Shown here: positions 57,521-64,000 of the stretch, piece by piece
How positions within the stretch are numbered: the stretch's first letter is position 1
Layout: the number at the start of each line of letters is the position of its first letter
Assembly (NCBI GenBank): GCA_037043015.1
Contig: CM073326.1
Location: forward strand, 15,632,345 to 15,696,344
Length of the DNA: 64,000 nt
From: Bryum argenteum
Lineage: Eukaryota; Streptophyta; Bryopsida; Bryales; Bryaceae
Direction: 5' to 3'
Program-made: the position numbers and the translations under genes
The notes under the pieces: model-generated
Seen by the model: only the letters and a program-made list of their open reading frames with translations
Told to the model about the DNA's origin: nothing
Databases searched by the model: none

Positions 57521-58809
57521 TACAGTGCTTTCAAAGTAGGTACAAAGAAAGAAAATACAAGAATAAACACAGAAGTGGAGAGACCACCACCAGACCTCAA
57601 AAACAAGACTGTCTTATGCGACACTATTGAACGTCAGAAAGATACGACAGTGAGACAAACATCCACCCCTGAGAGGAGGCAGACGACATCAAAGAAGGCA
57701 AATGTTTCTGATTTTACCATGCATTTCCTAGTATAGTCGGACACGTTGAACATGAAAATGAAGACAGACATTACAAAAAGTGTGTCATGTAAGACAACAA
57801 CCCCGCTTAAAGAACAATAATCATCCACTTCTTCCTACGAAGCCTAAGCATCATCACAGAGAGGAGAATTCTACGCAAAATCGGAGACTCTACCGACAGC
57901 ATCACAACACTCGAAAGAAAGATCATCCCACAACAGTGAATCTCGTGTGCGCAGTGAGAAACGAGTTGTGTCGGTAGGTGAGAGAGCATTGAAAAGGACG
58001 CTGGTTAGTTCACACGCCAATTGTGTGCACTGCATGAGAACCACAAGCTGCCTCAACAAGCTGTAGCCACAGAGAAAAGAGTGAATGGGAATAATTAACA
58101 TACACTGCAATGGGCACGTGTTGCTATCTTTTGCAGAACAATGAACGAGGCCAGGTGGCTCTTCCTTTTCTGCCAAAATATCTGCATGCATCATTGTGGT
58201 TTTGAGTCGTATGGGGGAAATTATTGTACTTGCTCACACAGCCTTGACAGTGCATTGGCTCTTGCTTTCATAGTCTTCTTTTTTTGATTTGGGTTCATGG
58301 TTCTTTCATGTTCAGTTTAGGCAGATATTTTTATCTTTTTGGGTATGTTGCATGAGTCGAATGAGAAGGTTGTTTTTAGAGAATTATGGTAGGCAGTCCT
58401 AAATGCGCTCTGTACCCAAAAGCGATCTGTACCTCATTTGTAGATTGTGAAAATACAGATGTACCTCATTAGTATATAACGCAGTTGGGTCAAATCTTAC
58501 TTAGCACTTTGGAATTTTCATTGTATAAAATTCACAAATGCGAATTACATGTTGCAAATTTTTGCAATCCTCCCGAATTGTTGCGGATTTCGAATGTGGT
58601 CATAATTTTATTTTGAATCTAGTAGTGCTAAAAACAGGTCAGATCTCTTAAGGTGGCGCTTTTAGGACAGTCTACCTTAGGGTAAGGCTTTACAGGATTC
58701 AGGTAACAGGAGGCGCGGCACGGGCCAAAACGGTTCATGCCCACAACCTGATATCTCGCTACTTCCGGCCCAGTCTCAGCATAGTGACTTTTTTGCAAAT
58801 TTGCTTGTA
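57521..58809. other. Intergenic, nothing recognised
   Basis: Short frames occur on both strands (for example 58194-57871 minus), but none has family features. Confidence 0.45.
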
Positions 58810-59148
58810 TTAACCCTTAAACGCCCAAGGGCTTGATTCTAAGATAATCGGCTCTCTTATTGTACTGAACTTTTCACTTATATTTTGATGTCAAACTGGT
58901 CACCTTCTTATGATGCATTCAAAAAGTGAAATTTTACAATTCAAATCACAATTTGTATGAGTGATTTTGGGCTTTGAAAGGATTGTGGTAGGTAGGTTAG
59001 GGTTGTACAGTACCTCGTAGGAGGTTGCAAGCTCATCATTGATGCCCATATTCAAAAAAGTGCACTATTCATGATGCCCAAGTCCAAGAGATGTTGCAAT
59101 CCAATTTTGGGTTGCCTGTTGCAAATCTCATGGGCGTTCAAGGGTGAA
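58810..59148. mobile_element. TTAA-flanked MITE, group II (339 bp)
   Basis: The left TTAA is at 58810-58813 and the right flank is TGAA (59145-59148), one base from TTAA. The ends are CCCTTAAACGCCCAAGG and, reversed, CCCTTGAACGCCCATG. The interior shares TTTTGATGTCAAACTGGTCA and GTAGGAGGTTGCAAGCTCAT with the other group II copies. Confidence 0.8.
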
Positions 59149-59185
59149 GAGCTCTGGACAATCTTAAGAGGGATCATGGGTACCT

Positions 59186-59819
59186 TTAACCCTTAACCCC
59201 TAACTCTCATTGTTGCAAAACGGTCTAAGTCACAAAATTTGACCTTCCTTCAGATTAAGCTCTAAAAATCCCAATCCAAGCATTATTTAAAAGATTCAAC
59301 CGTAAGATCTCAAAGTTCACTTGACATTGTTTTCAAATATCAAATTTGAACCGTTCATTCTTCCTCATTTGCGAGATTATAATGGTCAAAGTTGGCCGAG
59401 TTTTTCTCCCGCGGGAACCTCCAAATCCCCTTTCGGGTTTTAAGAAGAGTTAGGGGTTAAACGCCCAAGCAAGCCAGAGGGGCTTGATTCTAACACAATC
59501 TCCTCCGTAGCTCTCACTGTACTCAACTTTTCACTTATATTTTGATGTGAAACTGGTCACCTTCTTATGATGTATTCAAAACGTGAGATTTTACAATTCA
59601 AATGACAATTTGTATGAGTGATTTTGTGCTTTGAAAGGATTGTGGTAGGTAGGTTGGGGTTGTACATAACCTTGTAGGAGGTTGCAAGCTCATCATTGAT
59701 TGGTGCATTCATGATGCCCAAGTTCAAAAAGTGCACTATTCATGATGCCCAAGTCCAAAAGATGCTGTGATCCAATACTGGGCGGCCCAAATCCGTATAG
59801 CTAGACGTTTAAGGGTTAA
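59186..59819. mobile_element. Group II element with a MITE in its own terminal repeat
   Basis: The left TTAA is at 59186-59189 and the right at 59816-59819. An intact group II end reads TTAACCCTTAAACGCCCAAG. Here the second TTAA of that end is the target of the insertion 59193-59460. The sequence therefore reads TTAACCC, then the insert, then TTAA and ACGCCCAAGCAAGCC. Removing the insert leaves about 366 bp, as in the copy at 48164-48532. Confidence 0.85.
59193..59460. mobile_element. TTAA-flanked MITE, group III (268 bp)
   Basis: TTAA is at 59193-59196 and 59457-59460. The ends are CCCCTAACTCTC and, reversed, CCCCTAACTCTT. The interior holds GATTCAACCGTAAGATCTC, a block shared with 63193-63461 and, in part, with group I. 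It is inserted in the terminal repeat of a group II element. Confidence 0.85.
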
Positions 59820-60513
59820 GGGTTAAGAATCTCGGTATCGAATAGATTATAAGATGGCCTCATAAGACAGTCCACTGACCTTGAAAATAAGGGCAGAAAC
59901 TTTCTTCACTTGTATCAAAAAATATATTCTAAGGACCAGAACAGTACAGAACAAAACCAACTCAAAAAAAAGAAAAAAAAAAAAAAAAAAAAAAAAAAGT
60001 CTAAAAAAAATTGCAAAAATAGAATAAAAAATCCTGTGAAGGAAATGGCAGGAAGTGCAGCAGAGGTTCCATCATTCTGTGGCTTTGGCCTAAGGCCTGA
60101 GGCCTGACTAATGAGAGGCTCTGATATTTGCCACCCAAATCCCACAAGTATCTTGAGTTGATCAGGCTTTTTATTCTCTTACGAGTATATACTCATGTCC
60201 TCCGGGCACTTAAAAAAACATTTTAAGAAATGAGTAATTTGTGAGTAAGGTCCCCTCCTCCGGTTGGGTGAGCTCTTTGTTTGGTGCTCTTCAAAAACTA
60301 TCTCAAGTCACGAGTTCCGTGATTTATTGTCACTAAACCCTACACCGGGTTGGCGATTTAAGATTAGCATGTCCTTAGATCCTCATTCCAAGTTCCCCGT
60401 GCTTTTTAAGATTTATAGCATGTTCTCCATTCCCTAGTTCCCGATTCCCCATCCTCTGTTCTCAGTTCACCATCCTCCATCTCCTTCTTGACAGTTCTCC
60501 ATCACTAAACTTA
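59820..60513. other. Non-coding stretch with poly-A tract
   Basis: An A-rich run at about 59964-59998 may be the tail of a decayed retroposon, but no source element is clear. A pyrimidine-rich patch with repeated CATCCTC and GTTC words occupies about 60400-60500. Confidence 0.4.
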
Positions 60514-61470
60514 TCAACCCTTAAACGCACACGATGTCAAAAAACGACATTTTGGATGTACCATATCTTCTTCATCCAAAGTCCGTTTTGGATGAAATCA
60601 CTTGGGTTAGGTTCCAAATCAAGTCTAGTTTGTGTTGTAAAATTTGCAAGCCCATACAATAAAGTATGATTTAATGGAATGCACTTTAGTGAAGACAGCT
60701 CTTGTTTTTGGGTTTCCAAGCATGGGGCATGTATTACCATTGCAAGCCAATTATGTGAAATTAAAAATATTTTTTCATGATTTTTTTTTCATGGTCATGA
60801 TCTTAAGGTGATCCTTAACAACTTTGTAGCGAGAAGTTTTTGATCCAAATGATTTTTCTATTGGATTTGCAATGATGTTTCGTCAACAGAAAAAGTGAGA
60901 AAATGGATGATATTTGATGAGCTATATCTCCCTCATCCACCGTTGGATTTCAACTTAATTTTTTCGGATGGCCTCCAATTAGAGTCTAGTCTAAGTGGTA
61001 GAAACCTTAACAAGATCGAAGATGTTTTGAAGATAAGGCATGAAATTGAATGCAAAGGGTCTAGTTTTGGACTATTATTCCTTTGTAAAATGTTTGGTAG
61101 TTTTTACCATTGCATGGCTTTTATTTAAGCCAAGAAATTTTTTTGATGAATTTTTGTTGGGTAAAGGACTTATTAAGATGAAGGTGAACATCTTTCTAGT
61201 TGGTGATTTTTCATTGCAATAAGTATATTGGTAGCATTTCCACCTCAAAGTGAAAATGATGAAATTTTGCAGTTTGTTTTTGATATTAATATGTTACGAT
61301 CTCCCGATCTACAAGGCCTCATGACTCAAATTTTGGTCCACATGATCTTGGATAAGTCTATTACAAGTTTGTACGGTTGAGATCTTAATAGCTCTCTTGA
61401 TTTTCATCTATGACGATTTCTATGGAAATGTGCTTTTTGCTAAAAATAGGCTCAGGCGTTTAGGGGTTAA
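60514..61470. mobile_element. TTAA-flanked element, group I (957 bp)
   Basis: The right TTAA is at 61467-61470; the left flank is TCAA (60514-60517), one base from TTAA. The ends are CCCTTAAACGCACACG and, reversed, CCCCTAAACGCCTGAG. The interior matches 18700-19680 in reverse, including AAAAAACGACATTTTGGATG near the left and GTACGGTTGAGATC near the right. Confidence 0.8.
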
Positions 61471-62851
61471 GGGAACATGCTCAAAAACCCACTGGCAAGC
61501 TTATTAAATGTTTGCTAAACTTATTGGCCAGTTACTAGGGAAATTAGGATTAGAACCTTAGAAAGTATGAAGGGGATAGAATCATGAATCTTGGGTTTAA
61601 GTTGAATTAGTTATGAATTTTGGAAGTGAGAACAACGGATGTTTCTAAAACCGCACACTCTAAAATGAATATCACTTCTAGTGTGCAATTTTTAATTTTT
61701 GAGTAGCTTTTGAAGATGCTACCTTGTATCACACCAAGTTCTATCCCAAAGGAGTAAGTAACTTCCAAAAAGTAAAGATCAACTACAATGGTACAAAAAT
61801 CTTCACTTCCACTAAAACCAACAAAAAGGCAACAAGTTTTGAGAATATCCAAGAATAAGTTTGTTCAAAAAGAAGTGTTGTAATGAGGGTTCGATGAAGT
61901 ATCATTTTCTTCTTTGGGCAAAGGCAACCTTTCTAGGACAATTTTCTTGACAATCATACCTAAAGTTTGAACACAAGAAATTTCTGCGACACTTCCCAAC
62001 CCAGAAAGAGTATCACGGCATTGCTTCATAAATATAATATAATATTTGCAATAGTGTTACTTTTGAGGATGTAGTTAATTCCTAAAGTTTCAAGGTACTA
62101 TTTGCATGTTTTACACTTAAATCTACCCTCTTTCAATGCAAGGTGAGAATTTTCATTTTAAGATGTATATTAAAGTATGCTAATGTGGGATTCAATACTT
62201 GACTTGTACAAGATTAAAATTCTAAAATTCTATACTAGTTATGAGATCGTAACATTCAAAGTTGAAAAGAGTTTTTTTTATTTTTTATTTTTTTAATTTT
62301 TTTTTTTGGTGCTTGTTGTGAAAAGGAAAAGCAATGTTTTGAGGGCCAAAAAAACCATTTTTAGGAGTAAATATGAATTGAGGCTCTTTAATTCTTGTTC
62401 CTAGGTGAGTTAGAAACCTATCCGTGCAATTTTTACCCTCAAAGGGGCCCATAAAATGGAAGTATGCTGAAATCCAAATACATAGGCATGTTTTAGACGG
62501 TAAAAATTGCATATAAATATTCAAAGTATTGAAAATCCGGTCGGTGAAGAAAAGTAAAATCTTAAATTTTGGTGAATTTTTTTGGAGTTTTTGCGTATTA
62601 ATCAATTTTGAGTAGATTTTGAAAATAAGTGAGGATATTCCGCAGCTGGGCAGTTCTGGGAAGATTTGAAGTAGTGTTTTAAAACTTTGACCATGAATAT
62701 CTTCTTTAGTATTTGGAACTTTGAGGCTTGAAATGACTTTATGGAAAGCTATGGAAAAACTCTACAACCTGCAAAAGGTTTCAAATTCATGCGGACTTAC
62801 AATAGTAAGTAAGAGGTCAACAAGAGCCCGAAACAACCCTCATGATATTGT
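61471..62851. other. AT-rich intergenic DNA
   Basis: No gene, RNA or clear repeat structure was recognised. Confidence 0.45.
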
Positions 62852-63468
62852 AAGGGATAAACGCCCAAGTAAGCCCGAGGGGCTTGATTCCAACAAAGTC
62901 TTATATGTAGCTCTCACTGTACTCAACTTATCACTTACAATTTGATGTCAAACTATTCATCTTCTTTCGATACATTCAGAAAGTGAGATTTTAGAATTCA
63001 AATCACAATTCGTATGAATGATTTTGTGCTTTAAAAGGATTGTGATAGGTAGGTTGGGGTTGTACACATCCTTGTAGGAGGTTGCAAGCTCATCATCGAT
63101 CGGTTCAGTCATGATGCCCAAGTTCAAAAGTGCACTATTCATGATGCCTAAAGATGTTGTGATCTAATTTTGGGCTGCCACCCCATGGACGTTTAACCCC
63201 TAAAGGCCCATGATGTTTTGGGAGCTTGAAATCCCAACACTGACCACTATGTACTAATGCGGGTACGTCCAATATTTTTGGAAATTTTTGATAACTTCAA
63301 CCGTAGGATCTTGAAGTAGACTACCATAGGTAGTAGTGTGAAAATTTTCAACCGTTGGATCATCACTGGATGTGAGATCATAACATTTGAAGTTGACTGT
63401 AAATTTTTTTTGGCCTTGACCGTAAAAGCCGAATCGGCGGCCGTGGGCCTTTAGGGGTTAAGGGTCAA
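62852..63468. mobile_element. Group II element with a MITE in its right terminal repeat
   Basis: The left end, near 62852, is slightly eroded (GGGATAAACGCCCAAG). The right end reads GACGT, then TTAA, the insert 63193-63461, and then GGG and TCAA (63465-63468). An intact right end is GACGTTTAAGGGTTAA, so the insert sits in the TTAA inside that end. The interior has the usual group II phrases, for example GGTAGGTTGGGGTTGTAC. Confidence 0.75.
63193..63461. mobile_element. TTAA-flanked MITE, group III (269 bp)
   Basis: TTAA is at 63193-63196 and 63458-63461. The ends are CCCCTAAAGGCCCA and, reversed, CCCCTAAAGGCCCA, a perfect 14-bp inverted repeat. The interior has TTCAACCGTAGGATCTTGA and a second TTCAACCGTTGGATC. 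Confidence 0.85.
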
Positions 63469-64000
63469 ACAACACAATTGTTATGATATTGCACAAAATA
63501 GAAAGAACTCTTGAGATCCTTTTCTTCTTCTTCCTCACGTTTTCTCGTCGCAGCCAGCCAGGCTGGTTGGGGGAGATTCTAATCCACAAGAGAGGAAGCA
63601 TCAGTCAAGCTTGACCGCCTCCAAAGTTGAAAGAGAAAACTCATGTACTGTACACCACAAAAAAAAGAGTGAACTCGCATTCTTCACTTTCGGAAGAAAA
63701 TATCAACAATATAAATTTTGTAAAGAAATCAAAAGTTGACATTGGCATGGCATCCAATGAATGAGTGAAGTGGCACTCGAGAGGAGTGCTCGTTTTGCGT
63801 GTCGCGCTGCTTATATGGAGGCCCTCAAGGCCATTTGGCCTCAATCATCCTGTTGGTGGGGACCGTTTGGAGCTACAGTGGCCTCACAGGGGCTTTCCAG
63901 TGCCTGCCAGGGCGTCTGGTGGAGATGCTCTAACTTCGTAGAATGTCTGTTTCAGGGACATTCGGACAGGTTTATTGAAGTTGTTGCAGTTTAGCAAGCT
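63469..64000. other. Right edge, nothing assigned
   Basis: The last 230 bases are more GC-balanced and open in one plus frame (63761-63994), but no family is recognisable. A gene could begin beyond the window. Confidence 0.35.

Noticed and set aside
59964-59998. A-rich run as the tail of a processed pseudogene
   Set aside because: No coding or SINE body could be recognised directly upstream, and no flanking duplication is clear.
18700-63461. CCCCTAAA and TTTAGGGG words suggesting interstitial telomere repeats
   Set aside because: They occur singly, in inverted pairs next to TTAA, at the ends of elements. No tandem TTTAGGG array is present.

Overview
The window is nuclear DNA of a land plant. 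Five genes with many GT-AG introns encode proteins of plant type: a cis-prenyltransferase with a serine-rich leader, a P-class PPR protein, a tocopherol-cyclase-domain protein, a PQQL-like M16 peptidase and a membrane metallophosphoesterase. A sixth is a plant-type GET3. An intronless, GC-richer gene with a fungal-type HET domain, together with a TIR remnant of the DVFISHAG type, hints at a bryophyte or another non-seed plant; the species cannot be named from sequence alone.

Layout. 1-1690 is a ~290-bp satellite. 2160-3720 is a fossil Ty1/copia remnant, followed by a broken TIR-domain gene (3900-4529, minus). 4725-8504 is a large inverted structure made of two copies of a TTAA-flanked element, followed by a Tourist-like MITE holding a perfect 54-bp hairpin (8525-8920). 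11006-13213 is the HET gene. 13692-17366 is a second fossil copia element carrying two small DNA insertions. 18060-19950 is one TTAA-flanked element nested in a relative. 20809-23784 is the cis-prenyltransferase. 24418-26840 is AT-rich DNA with a short tandem repeat and a SINE-like repeat. 26846-28754 is the PPR gene, 29991-32492 the tocopherol-cyclase-like gene and 34453-41826 the M16 peptidase (20 exons). Convergent to the last is the metallophosphoesterase (52088-42692, 15 exons), divergent from GET3 (54071-56347). 57325-64000 is repeat-rich, with at least six TTAA-flanked elements, several nested.

The most notable signal is a swarm of non-autonomous elements that share a TTAA target duplication and termini beginning CCC. 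Their ends resemble piggyBac ends. One insertion is proved inside the window, because the same host sequence occurs with and without it. Two further copies sit in the TTAA that is part of another element's own terminal repeat. The protein-coding genes look like ordinary housekeeping genes and form no shared pathway. No tRNA or rRNA gene, CRISPR array or complete autonomous transposon was recognised. Exon borders were set by eye from reading frame, splice consensus and remembered family conservation.
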